This document shows positions 1-7,489 of a stretch of DNA of 14,216 bases, piece by piece; within the stretch, counting starts at the first letter, position 1; each line of letters starts with the position of its first letter. A program made the position numbers and the translations under genes. Source of the DNA: Azoarcus sp. (GTDB lineage: Bacteria > Pseudomonadota > Gammaproteobacteria > Burkholderiales > Rhodocyclaceae); contig JALNWS010000107.1 of NCBI GenBank assembly GCA_023230755.1, positions 1 to 14,216 of the forward strand. Direction: 5' to 3'. The notes under the pieces were generated by a model. It saw nothing but the letters and a program-made list of their open reading frames with translations, searched no databases and was not told the origin of the DNA.

Positions 1-449
1 AGCACAATCACCCCCATGCCGCCGATCCAGTGCATGAAGGTACGCCACAGGTTGATCGAGGTCGGCAGGTCGTCAAGCCCGGTCAGGATCGTCCCGCCAC
101 TTGCAGTCAGGCCCGATACCGCTTCGAAATACGCGTCGACCAGCGACAGCTGCGGCAGATAGCCGAGCAGAGGCAATGCACCAAAGACAGGCAATACCAC
201 CCAGGTCGACGCAACCAGCAGAAAACCGTCATGCACTCGAAGGTCGCGACGGCGCCCGCGCGTCCCCAGCCATAGCAGCGCGCCGCACAACAACGTCACC
301 ACGATCGCCTGATCGTAGGCCATTGTCGCGCCATCATCGAGCCAGACCGAAACCGACAGCGGGAACAGCATCAGCAAGGCGAAGATCACGATGATCATGC
401 CAAGCGCGTTGAGGGCAGGGTAGTAGGCGCGCACCGGAGACGAATACAT
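1..449 (-). CDS. trkH: TrkH-family potassium uptake protein, N-terminal part (gene runs off the left edge)
   Basis: Membrane subunit of the Trk potassium uptake system, which works with the cytoplasmic NAD-binding protein TrkA. The frame from the ATG at 449-447 stays open to base 1, giving about 149 residues. They show a first membrane segment (about residues 11-33, GMIIVIFALLMLFPLSVSV), a second (about 44-60), and a stretch matching the first pore loop of TrkH: FEAVSGLTASGGTILTG near residues 109-125, followed by WRTFMHWIGGMG. This is the TrkH/KtrB signature around the first selectivity-filter glycine, with TASGG where E. coli has TTTGA. The start lies 4 bases after the trkA stop, so the two genes form one transcription unit. 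No clear Shine-Dalgarno sequence is visible, which fits coupling to trkA. The C-terminal pore repeats are outside the window. Confidence 0.93.
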   Translation of the reverse strand, partial: MYSSPVRAYYPALNALGMIIVIFALLMLFPLSVSVWLDDGATMAYDQAIVVTLLCGALLWLGTRGRRRDLRVHDGFLLVASTWVVLPVFGALPLLGYLPQLSLVDAYFEAVSGLTASGGTILTGLDDLPTSINLWRTFMHWIGGMGVIV

Positions 450-453
450 GGAC

Positions 454-1860
454 TTAAAGGAAGGTAAAGCTGACCTGGAACAGCTTCTCGACCTTGGTCA
501 CCAGATTCTTGTGGGTACAGAACACGATCACATGATCCTCGTTCTCGATCAGCGTGTCGTGATGGGGAATGATCACCATCCGCCGGATTACCTTGCCGTC
601 ACCAGCACGGCGTTCGTCGCGCACGATCGCACCAATCGTCGCCCCCTTCGGCAGGGTGATCTCGTCGATGCAACGACCCACCACCTTGGAGTCCTTGGGC
701 TTGCCATGGGCGATGATCTCGAGCGCCTCGGCCGCGCCCCGACGCAGACTATGGACAGCCACCACGTCGCCGCGGCGCACGTGTGCCAGCAGCGACCCGA
801 TGGAGGTGTGCGCGGGCGAGATAGCGATGTCGATCGGCCCGCCCTGAACGAGGTCAACATAGCTCTTGCGATTGATCAGAGCCAGAGTACGGCGAGCCCC
901 CATGCGCTTTGCCAGTGAAGCGGACATGATGTTGTCCTCTTCGTCATTGGTCAGCGCCACGAACAGGTCGGTCTCGTCGATCCCCTCATTCTCAAGCAAC
1001 TTCTCGTCGGTCGTGTCGCCGCGCAGCACGAGGGTATGACTGAGCTGGGTGGCCAGCATTTCGGCCCGATGCTTGTCGACCTCAAGTATCTTGACGTGAT
1101 AGTCGTTCTCGATCGAACGTGCGAGGCGGAAACCGATGTTTCCCCCTCCGGCGATCATGATCCTGCGCATCGGCTTGTCGGTTCGCCGCAGTTCGCGCAT
1201 GACCTGCCGGATATGAACGGTCGCCGCCAGACAGAACACTTCATCACCGGGAACGATCACCGTGTCGCCCTCGGGAATGATCGGCTCACCATTGCGATAG
1301 ATAGCAGCGATGCGCACCTCGACGTTGGGCAAGTGAAAGCGCAAGGCTTTGAGCGGATGCCCCACCAGGGGCCCGCCCTCAAACGCACGGACACCGATCA
1401 GGCTGACCACGCCGTCGGCAAAATCAAGCACCTGCAGCGCTTCCGGAAAGGCTATCAGACGCTTGATGTGATCGGTGACGATCTGCTCCGGACAGATCGA
1501 GAAATCAACCGCGAAGTTGTTTTCGTCGAGGAGCTCGGGGTGGTCCACATAGTCGGTTGAGCGCAAGCGTGCAATGCGCGTGGGCAGGTTGAACAGCGCC
1601 TTGGCCACGCGACAGGCGCACAGGTTGGTCTGATCCGATTGCGTCACCGCAATCAGCAGATCGGCATCTTCAGCGCCGGCTTCGCGCAGAACGGATGGCG
1701 ACGCGGCGTTCCCGCACACCGTGCGTACTTCGAGCCGTTCGCGTAATTCGGCGAGATAGTCCGCACTGGTGTCGACGAGGGTGATGTCGTTGGCTTCAGA
1801 TACCAGATTTTCCGCAACCGACGCACCGACCTGGCCGGCACCAAGAATGATGACTTTCAA
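454..1860 (-). CDS. trkA: Trk potassium uptake regulatory/NAD-binding protein TrkA
   Basis: Peripheral cytoplasmic subunit that binds NAD(H) and gates the TrkH potassium channel. Two tandem RCK units are visible: a first Rossmann fold with GAGQVG at residues 5-10, and a second with IAGGGNIG at about 236-243, each followed by a TrkA-C-type domain. From the TTG at 1860-1858 the protein has 468 residues, close to the 458 of E. coli TrkA. I chose this start because family members begin directly at the first strand (M-K-I-I-I-L-G-A-G) and here the sequence is L-K-V-I-I-L-G-A-G. A second in-frame TTG at 1884 would add eight residues with no family counterpart. Neither has a strong ribosome binding site. 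A 135-base spacer with a striking palindrome separates it from the upstream regulator gene, so trkA-trkH may have its own promoter. TrkH follows 4 bases downstream. Confidence 0.95.
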   Translation of the reverse strand: MKVIILGAGQVGASVAENLVSEANDITLVDTSADYLAELRERLEVRTVCGNAASPSVLREAGAEDADLLIAVTQSDQTNLCACRVAKALFNLPTRIARLRSTDYVDHPELLDENNFAVDFSICPEQIVTDHIKRLIAFPEALQVLDFADGVVSLIGVRAFEGGPLVGHPLKALRFHLPNVEVRIAAIYRNGEPIIPEGDTVIVPGDEVFCLAATVHIRQVMRELRRTDKPMRRIMIAGGGNIGFRLARSIENDYHVKILEVDKHRAEMLATQLSHTLVLRGDTTDEKLLENEGIDETDLFVALTNDEEDNIMSASLAKRMGARRTLALINRKSYVDLVQGGPIDIAISPAHTSIGSLLAHVRRGDVVAVHSLRRGAAEALEIIAHGKPKDSKVVGRCIDEITLPKGATIGAIVRDERRAGDGKVIRRMVIIPHHDTLIENEDHVIVFCTHKNLVTKVEKLFQVSFTFL

Positions 1861-1893
1861 CGGGATAGCCCAAGATGAACGCAAGAACCGCCG

Positions 1894-1922
1894 ATTCTAC
1901 GCGGTGTTTCATCGGCATGAAA
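1894..1922 (-). promoter_or_regulatory. Possible trkA-trkH promoter (-10 element, poor -35)
   Basis: On the minus strand TAGAAT (bases 1899-1894) is a good -10 hexamer about 34 bases before the chosen trkA start. The -35 position expected 17 bases upstream (1922-1917) reads TTTCAT, far from consensus, and lies inside the palindrome at 1905-1924. This looks like a promoter whose strength depends on a regulator, but that is inference from one hexamer and one inverted repeat. Confidence 0.3.
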
Positions 1923-1924
1923 CA
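1905..1924. promoter_or_regulatory. Perfect 8+4+8 palindrome upstream of trkA, parS-like arms
   Basis: TGTTTCATCGGCATGAAACA is an inverted repeat with perfect 8-base arms and a CGGC centre. No T-run follows on either strand, so it is not a standard intrinsic terminator. It overlies the -35 position of the possible trkA promoter, which suits an operator. The outer arms TGTTTCA/TGAAACA equal those of parS, but six bases separate them instead of two. A shorter inverted repeat (GTTGC/GCAAC, 1929-1944) lies next to it on the side away from trkA. Confidence 0.45.
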
Positions 1925-1995
1925 GAATGTTGCAATGCAGCAACCGTGCAGGCGCGGGTCGCTCGTCTCCGCGTGCACACGCTACCGCGGGAACA

Positions 1996-3243
1996 TCAGT
2001 TCTCTTCGTGACGGCGGCCGGCCTGCAGGCCCAGTTGCTTGAGTTTGCGATAGAGATGCGTGCGCTCGAGCCCGGTCTTTTCGGCAAGGCGGGTCATGTT
2101 GCCACTCTCGAGTCGGAGGTGGTATTCGAAGTACATGCGCTCAAAGGCCTCACGCGCCTCACGCAGCGGTTGGTCGAGCGGAATCGCACCTGCAGCCGCA
2201 TCGGGGTTGGGTGCGAGCAGACGCCGCACCTCGGGCAGGCCGATCTCTTCTTCCAGCGTTGCCAGTGCCAGTGATCGCACCGCCGCTCGCAACTCTCCAT
2301 AGCCTCCGGTCCAGGCATGCGAGCGCAGGTGATTGAGTGCCGCAGTCGAGAATCGCCGCAGCGGGACGTCGTTCGCTTCGACCAGATGCAACAGCACCTG
2401 CGCAGCAAGCTCCGGCAGGTCGTCACGAATATCACTCATTGCCGGTGGCGCGAGGCTGATCTCGAACAGGCGGTCGAGCACGGCCTCGTCCCATCCTTCG
2501 CTCAGCAGCGCATCATGACTGCGCTCCGTGGCCACCACCAGGCGCAGATCGTAACGGTCCAGACGCTCAAGTGCGAAGGCCAGGTTCTTCTGCTGCGCGC
2601 GTGACAGTCGTGCAAGCTCGGCAACATACAGCAGCCCACCCTGACTTGCCTGCAGCTGGTTGATGTCGAGCGGTACGTTGATCGCCGTAAGGTCAAGCCA
2701 CGGTGCACCGGCTGCCTGCAGGCTGCGTGCAACCAGTTCGGCCAGGCTGCCGCCGCCTACGCGCAACAGGAGCACTCTTGAGCTGTCCGCAATCTGTTCG
2801 ATCCGCCGCTTCAGTTCGCGCAGCGGCGCCGAGCGCGTAAAGGCCGCGAGCGTCAGAGGTGCCGGCGCACCATTTGCCACCGGACGCTGCAGGCCGCGCT
2901 TCACCGAAGCCAGCAGCTTCTGCAAAGCAATCGGTTTTTCCAGATAGTCGATCGCGCCGATCCGGGTCGCCTCGACCGCCGTGTCGATGGTGCCGTGGCC
3001 GGACATCATCACGACCGGCATGTTCAGCTGGCCGTTTGCCGACCATTCCTTGAGCAATGTGATGCCGTCGGTGTCGGGCATCCAGATATCGAGCAGGACC
3101 ATGTCCGGACGTTCCGCATTGCGGGCAGCACGGGCCGCGGCCGCGTTCTCCGCGAGCTGAATGTCGTGCCCTTCATCACGCAGGATCTCCGAGAGGAGTT
3201 CCCGGATTCCCATTTCATCATCAACGATGAGTAGCTTAGCCAT
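1996..3243 (-). CDS. ntrX: NtrX-like response regulator with a degenerate AAA+ domain
   Basis: Cytoplasmic DNA-binding response regulator, 415 residues, partner of the kinase encoded 3 bases upstream. The receiver domain (1-120) is complete: acidic pocket D8/D9, phosphoacceptor D52 in LLDIWMPD, S81 in MMSGHG and K103 in LEKP. The C-terminus (about 357-412) is a Fis-type helix-turn-helix ending in LERTHLYRKLKQLGL. Between them, 135-345 aligns with a sigma54-activator AAA+ domain but has lost its working parts. The Walker A position reads LRVGGGSLAELVAR, the Walker B position GGLLYVAELARL, no GAFTGA loop is present, and the usual WPGNVREL is WTGGYGEL. It should therefore not hydrolyse ATP or open sigma54 promoters; direct activation or repression is more likely. 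As I recall, Neisseria NtrX has a similarly decayed domain, so this may be typical of the betaproteobacterial branch. The symbol follows the NtrX family; targets are unknown. Confidence 0.88.
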   Translation of the reverse strand: MAKLLIVDDEMGIRELLSEILRDEGHDIQLAENAAAARAARNAERPDMVLLDIWMPDTDGITLLKEWSANGQLNMPVVMMSGHGTIDTAVEATRIGAIDYLEKPIALQKLLASVKRGLQRPVANGAPAPLTLAAFTRSAPLRELKRRIEQIADSSRVLLLRVGGGSLAELVARSLQAAGAPWLDLTAINVPLDINQLQASQGGLLYVAELARLSRAQQKNLAFALERLDRYDLRLVVATERSHDALLSEGWDEAVLDRLFEISLAPPAMSDIRDDLPELAAQVLLHLVEANDVPLRRFSTAALNHLRSHAWTGGYGELRAAVRSLALATLEEEIGLPEVRRLLAPNPDAAAGAIPLDQPLREAREAFERMYFEYHLRLESGNMTRLAEKTGLERTHLYRKLKQLGLQAGRRHEEN

Positions 3244-3246
3244 GGT

Positions 3247-5367
3247 TCAGTGTTCACCGTTTGTCATGATCGTCCGCAGACGAATGCGTACTTCGGCACC
3301 GCCGATGTCGCGATTGGCAATTCGTATTTCGCCCCCGTGCTCGGCCACGACCTTCTTCACCATTGCCAGACCCAGTCCGGTGCCCTTGGACTTGGTGGTG
3401 AAGTATGGCTCAAAGGCACGGGCGAGAATCTCGGCCGGGAAACCCGGACCGTTGTCACGGCAGACCAGCAAGACGCGGTCGCCGTCGGGGCGCGCAAGCA
3501 GGGTGATCTCGGCATCTTCCTTGCCGAGTACCGCATCCTGCGCATTCTGCAGCATATTGTGAATGATCTGGCGAATCTGCGAAGCGTCGCCCAGCACCTT
3601 CGGCAGGTCGTCCCCCACCTGCAGGCGGATGCGCACCGCAGCGCTCTCATACAGATGCAGCACTTCCCGCATCAGCGCAGCAAGATCGAGTGCAACCAGC
3701 TCCGGCGCCGGCAGTCGCGCGTAGTCCCTGAATGCATTGACCAGGTTCTTCATGGCTTCGACCTGATTCACGATCGTGCGGGTGGCGCGTTCAAGCATCG
3801 CCCGGCCATTGTCGTCGAGCTGGTCGGCAAGCTTGAGGGCCAGGCGCTCGGCCGAGAGCTGGATCGGCGTCAATGGGTTCTTGATCTCGTGCGCCAGACG
3901 CCGTGCCACCTCCGCCCACGCGGCGGTTCGTTGCGCATCGACCAGACGGGTGATGTCGTCAAACACCACCACCAGGCCACCACCGGTACTTTCCGGCAAA
4001 CGCGAGCCATGTACCAGCAGGGTCAGCGGCGTGCTGTGTGGCGAGGGGATCTCGATCTGCTCGTGCCAGTCGCTCTCGTGCGTGGCGAAGCCCTCGAGCA
4101 GGGCATCGCGGAGCACGTCGTGACGCACCCAGTTTTCGAGTGCGATATCTTCGAATCCGGCAAGGTCATCAGCAAGGATGTCCATCGCGCCGCGGTTGGC
4201 GGCACGCAGCGTGCCATTGCCGGCAAAGGCGAGCACACCGGTAGACAGGTTCGCCAGCACGCTTTCGAGATAGGCCCGTGCGGCTTCGACGGCTGCGCGG
4301 TTGCGGTCCGCTGCCGCACGGGCGTCTTCCAGCTGACGCACCATCTGGTTGAAGGATTGCGTGAGGACACCGAGCTCGTCACGCGCCGGCAGGGCCTGAC
4401 GGGGTCGGTAATCGCCCTGCGCCACGGCCTGGGTTCCCTCGGCGAGGATCAGCAGGGGCGCGACCAGTCTGCGTGCCAGTACGAAAGCCACCGCCATCGC
4501 GGTCAACAGTGCGAGCAGCAAGGTAAGGGTCAATGTAAGGCTGTAGATGCGCTTCAAGCCCTCCCGCCCCAGGGTGAGCTGCTGATAGTCCCGATAAGCC
4601 TCCTGTACGGCCTCTGCGTGGCGCGCAAAGGTATCCGGCACGGGTTGGGTCAGCTGCAGAAGCTGCGGCTCGTTCAGAATTGATCGGGTCGGAATCGGCA
4701 CCACCACGCGAATCACCAGCCGTCCATCCGGGTGGCTGTCGACGGTACTGACGCTGCGACTCTGCCGTGCCTGGCGCAACTGCGCCGACGAGGGCAGATC
4801 AGGCATCAGTGCAACCCCGCCGTCACTGGCGGTAGCCACGACCTGTCCATTCGGCGCCAGCACGGTAGCGTTGCTCACGCCGGCAGATTCGCGCAGGCGG
4901 TTGAGCGTTACAGGCGACACCGTGTCGAAGCTCTCCAGGTCGAGCGCCATGTCCCCGGCCTTCGTGTTGACCTGGCTGACAAGGTAGTCGAGCGCGTTCT
5001 GTCCCAGCGCGATACCTCCTTCAAGCGCGGAATCCACCCTGACATCGAACCACGACTCAATGCTGCGCACCACGAACTGCAGCGAGACGGCATAGACGAC
5101 GAGGCCGGGAAGCAGCGCCATCAGCGCAAACATCATCATCATCCGGTACTTGAGGCGGGAACCAAACTTGCGCGCCCGGTACTCGCGCCACAGAGAGCGC
5201 AGTTGCACTCCGACCAGTCCGGCCAGACCAACCGCAACCACACCATTGAGCGCAAGCAAAAATGGATAGCGATCGGCGAACAGGTCGGAGTTCGCGCTCG
5301 CCGACGTCAGCAGATAAAGTGATATGCCCGCGATAGCGGCAATGATCGCAAGCGCAACCCGTTTCAT
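3247..5367 (-). CDS. ntrY: NtrY-like membrane sensor histidine kinase
   Basis: Inner-membrane histidine kinase that should phosphorylate the NtrX-like regulator encoded just downstream. From the ATG at 5367 it has 706 residues. There are three N-terminal hydrophobic segments (about 2-22, 35-56, 76-98), a periplasmic region, a fourth membrane segment (about 274-299), a HAMP linker (about 300-352) and a PAS-like domain (about 366-476). Next come the HisKA H-box LAHEIKNPLTPIQLS with phosphoacceptor H493, and an HATPase_c domain with N-box asparagine near N608 (QNAQDA), DNGPGFP and the GTGLGLAMV loop. I chose the ATG at 5367 because it overlaps the upstream DUF4390 stop as ATGA, a classic coupling arrangement; a GTG at 5409 would add 14 residues. 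Only 3 bases separate it from ntrX. NtrY proteins are linked to nitrogen and redox sensing, but the signal here cannot be read from sequence. Confidence 0.92.
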   Translation of the reverse strand: MKRVALAIIAAIAGISLYLLTSASANSDLFADRYPFLLALNGVVAVGLAGLVGVQLRSLWREYRARKFGSRLKYRMMMMFALMALLPGLVVYAVSLQFVVRSIESWFDVRVDSALEGGIALGQNALDYLVSQVNTKAGDMALDLESFDTVSPVTLNRLRESAGVSNATVLAPNGQVVATASDGGVALMPDLPSSAQLRQARQSRSVSTVDSHPDGRLVIRVVVPIPTRSILNEPQLLQLTQPVPDTFARHAEAVQEAYRDYQQLTLGREGLKRIYSLTLTLTLLLALLTAMAVAFVLARRLVAPLLILAEGTQAVAQGDYRPRQALPARDELGVLTQSFNQMVRQLEDARAAADRNRAAVEAARAYLESVLANLSTGVLAFAGNGTLRAANRGAMDILADDLAGFEDIALENWVRHDVLRDALLEGFATHESDWHEQIEIPSPHSTPLTLLVHGSRLPESTGGGLVVVFDDITRLVDAQRTAAWAEVARRLAHEIKNPLTPIQLSAERLALKLADQLDDNGRAMLERATRTIVNQVEAMKNLVNAFRDYARLPAPELVALDLAALMREVLHLYESAAVRIRLQVGDDLPKVLGDASQIRQIIHNMLQNAQDAVLGKEDAEITLLARPDGDRVLLVCRDNGPGFPAEILARAFEPYFTTKSKGTGLGLAMVKKVVAEHGGEIRIANRDIGGAEVRIRLRTIMTNGEH

Positions 5368-5948
5368 CGTGACGTTGCCGCGCCGGGCAGAAAGGTCCAG
5401 TGCAACCACTCGGTGCCGACATTCCAGTCGCGGCTACCGATGGCCGTGACTTGAAACGGTTTGGGCAGCTGTGCTGTGTCGTGACGGAAGCGAAGCGACA
5501 CCTCATGCGAAACGCCGGGGGTGAGCTCATCTGCAGTGGCGATCTGCCAGTTCCGTATGCGCTGCATGGTCAGCAAGGCGGAATCCAGGTTGTCGAAGCT
5601 TTGGTGGAAAGCGCCCATCGACAGGCGGTAACTGCGCGTGATGGCGTGGTAGGAGATGCGGTAATTGAGCTCGCGCTCGACCACGACTTCGTTCAGCCAG
5701 TACCAGCGCGGCCGTTCGATAACCAGTTCGGCGACGAAATGGAGTGCGACGCCACGGGTAATGGCATCAGTCAGCCGTGAATTGATGTCGAGCTCGATGT
5801 CAGCATTCAGCACGTAGCCCCCCTCCCCCGGCACGATCTCGGCGAAGGTGATCCTGCTGTCGTCGGCTCCGAAAGCGGACAGCGACAGCAAGGCCAGCGC
5901 CAGAAAAAGACGCCGGCAGAGATTAGCGAAGTTTGCGCAGGCGCGCAT
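5364..5948 (-). CDS. DUF4390 exported protein
   Basis: Exported protein of unknown function, about 194 residues from the ATG at 5948. Residues 1-30 form a typical Sec signal peptide: a positive N-region with two arginines, the hydrophobic core LFLALALLSLSAF, then a likely cleavage site after AFGA. The mature part matches the DUF4390 family as I know it: alternating strands of the type YVLNADIELDI, then RGVALHFVAEL and the characteristic RPRWYW. The start is uncertain. An ATG at 5963 would add five residues, and longer forms reach far into rsmB without family support. It overlaps the end of rsmB by 26 bases and its stop overlaps the ntrY start, so it is translated between the two. This family often sits beside ntrYX in betaproteobacteria, and a role in the periplasmic side of that sensory pathway is a reasonable guess only. 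Confidence 0.85.
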   Translation of the reverse strand: MRACANFANLCRRLFLALALLSLSAFGADDSRITFAEIVPGEGGYVLNADIELDINSRLTDAITRGVALHFVAELVIERPRWYWLNEVVVERELNYRISYHAITRSYRLSMGAFHQSFDNLDSALLTMQRIRNWQIATADELTPGVSHEVSLRFRHDTAQLPKPFQVTAIGSRDWNVGTEWLHWTFLPGAATSR

Positions 5949-7287
5949 AGTAGAAGCCGTCATGGTCGGCAGTCGGTGGCAGGGAACGCGCGTCGCTGGC
6001 TTCAATGGCATGCGTTTCGGCATCCGTGTGGCGGGCAAGAAATGCATCGATCTGACGACGATTCTCCTCGTCGAAAACCGAGCATGTCACGTAGAGCATT
6101 GTGCCACCGGGCGCCAGCGTCTGCCAAAGAGCGTCCAGAATTTCTGCCTGCTGCGCGGCGAAACGGGGAATGTCCTCGTTGCGACGCAGCCATTTGATGT
6201 CAGGGTGGCGGCGAACCACGCCGGAGGCCGAACACGGAACATCAGCGAGAATGCGGTCAAACGGCTTTCCGTCCCACCAGGTACTCAGACGCCGACAATC
6301 GGCGACGCGGACACACGCATCAAGCCCGAGGCGATCAAGATTGGCCCGAACGCGACTGGCCCGGGTGGGGTCGAGTTCCAGGGCGGTGAGCTTGATATCC
6401 GCAAGCTCGAGTAGATGAGCACTCTTCCCGCCTGGCGCCGCACAGGCATCCAGAACCCGCTCACCGTCGACTGCGCCGAGCCACTGCGCTGCCCATTGCG
6501 CGCCCGCATCCTGAACCGAAACCTCGCCCTCGGCAAAGCCCGGCAGACGCGTGACCGCGACGGGATGCGCCAGCAGCACCGCACCGTTCTCGAGGGTGCG
6601 GGCCGAAATCCCCGTCTTTTCCAGCGCCGCAAGGACCTCTTCGGTGGTCGTGCGACGAATATTCACCCGCAAGGACATCGGTGGATGCAGATTGCCGGCT
6701 TGAAGAATGGCTTCCCAGTCCTTGGGGTGAGCCCGCCTCACGCGCTCGATCCACCATTCCGGGTAGGCATGACGTGCGCAGAGATCCTCGTTTCGCCAGC
6801 CCTCCAGCTTCATGGGATCGCGCAGGACATTGCGCAACACGCCATTGATGACACCCTTGAGCGCAGGCACCTCGGCGGCCGCAGCCTCCACCGCCTGGTC
6901 AACAAGCGTATGCGACTGCGCGGGGCGCTGCTCAAGGCGATAAAGCGCCACCAGCAGAAGCGCATGAAGATAGACCGGGAGAGGCTTATGCAGGTATTGG
7001 CGCAGCACCGCATCGCCGCGCCCGAACTCGCGCAAGGTAGACCACGTCAGATCGCGAACGGCACCGCGGGTTGAGTCCGCCCACGTCGGATTCAACCGCA
7101 GCATGGTCTCGTAGCTATCGGTGAGATTGGCGCCCTCGAGAACATCCGCCACAAGGCAGGCGGCCTGTCTCAGCGCGTATGCCAGACTGTCCTGAGGCAG
7201 AGTGTGCCGGGACGTATCGGATGGTGGCGAGCCCCGGCGGTCATGCGTATTGGTGGCAGTGCTGCGGACGTGGGTACGACGATTCAC
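5923..7287 (-). CDS. rsmB: 16S rRNA (cytosine(967)-C(5))-methyltransferase RsmB
   Basis: Methylates C967 of 16S rRNA using S-adenosylmethionine. The protein, 454 residues from the GTG at 7287, has an N-terminal NusB-like RNA-binding domain (about 36-170) and a Rossmann methyltransferase domain. Visible motifs are DACAAPGGKSA at about 280-290 (cofactor site), ALELDPTR, ADVPCSASG with C352, and TCSVFDEEN with C402. The last two cysteines are the release and catalytic residues of RNA m5C methyltransferases. The GTG start is preceded by AGAAGG five bases upstream, the best Shine-Dalgarno sequence in this part of the window. It leaves about 36 residues before the conserved SLAYAL, rather more than usual. 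In many proteobacteria def and fmt precede this gene; here a parS site and a TSUP gene do. Its end overlaps the DUF4390 gene. Confidence 0.95.
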   Translation of the reverse strand: MNRRTHVRSTATNTHDRRGSPPSDTSRHTLPQDSLAYALRQAACLVADVLEGANLTDSYETMLRLNPTWADSTRGAVRDLTWSTLREFGRGDAVLRQYLHKPLPVYLHALLLVALYRLEQRPAQSHTLVDQAVEAAAAEVPALKGVINGVLRNVLRDPMKLEGWRNEDLCARHAYPEWWIERVRRAHPKDWEAILQAGNLHPPMSLRVNIRRTTTEEVLAALEKTGISARTLENGAVLLAHPVAVTRLPGFAEGEVSVQDAGAQWAAQWLGAVDGERVLDACAAPGGKSAHLLELADIKLTALELDPTRASRVRANLDRLGLDACVRVADCRRLSTWWDGKPFDRILADVPCSASGVVRRHPDIKWLRRNEDIPRFAAQQAEILDALWQTLAPGGTMLYVTCSVFDEENRRQIDAFLARHTDAETHAIEASDARSLPPTADHDGFYYARLRKLR

Positions 7288-7300
7288 AATGACCTTCTTG
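7285..7300 (-). promoter_or_regulatory. Ribosome binding site deciding the rsmB start
   Basis: On the minus strand AAGAAGG, then TCATT, then GTG: a purine-rich Shine-Dalgarno sequence with 5-base spacing. The reading frame stays open another 45 codons upstream, so this site is the main argument for starting rsmB at 7287. Confidence 0.6.
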
Positions 7301-7466
7301 TTCTGATAGGTGATCCGAGTCTTGGCCGGGATAAACTCCTGCCGCTCGGGGATGATGAGCAGCCTGCACCTGGAGCGCTGCAAACATCGGTTCTGAATGC
7401 ACACGATCGCGGTGCCGGCCAAGCGTCAGCTGAACGGTACGGCCCATTCTCTACTGTAGTACGCGG
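7288..7466. other. Spacer between rsmB and the parS site, no supported gene
   Basis: About 180 bases upstream of rsmB. The rsmB frame is open through it to 7422 but contains nothing I recognise as RsmB, and short open frames in other phases show no family features. CTACTGTAG at 7451-7459 is a small imperfectly centred palindrome next to the parS site. A promoter for rsmB may lie here, but I see no convincing -35/-10 pair. Confidence 0.4.
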
Positions 7467-7482
7467 TGTTTCACGTGAAACA
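7467..7482. promoter_or_regulatory. parS centromere site (perfect palindrome)
   Basis: TGTTTCACGTGAAACA is a perfect 16-base palindrome identical to the bacterial parS consensus bound by ParB. It differs from the best-known B. subtilis parS at one position and is the symmetrical form of it. It lies in the spacer between rsmB and the TSUP gene, 7 bases after the TSUP stop, and about 5.9 kb from dnaA, inside the origin-proximal zone where chromosomal parS sites cluster. ParB loading here would help segregate the origin region. parA and parB themselves are not in the window. Confidence 0.93.
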
Positions 7483-7489
7483 GTTCGCA

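Noticed and set aside
778..783. CACGTG core inside trkA considered as a parS site
   Set aside because: Only the six-base core fits; the flanks do not match the parS arms.
1905..1924. Palindrome considered as a rho-independent terminator for ntrX
   Set aside because: The stem is AT-rich in the arms and no T-run follows on the minus strand.
3250..4683. Long open frame of 477 codons on the plus strand opposite ntrY
   Set aside because: It is antisense to a well-supported kinase gene, has no recognisable domain and is rich in Arg, Gln and His as expected from GC-rich complementary reading.
7288..7422. Upstream in-frame extension of rsmB (45 codons)
   Set aside because: No resemblance to the RsmB N-terminus that I recognise, and the GTG at 7287 has the good ribosome binding site; an unrelated decayed gene cannot be excluded but has no support.
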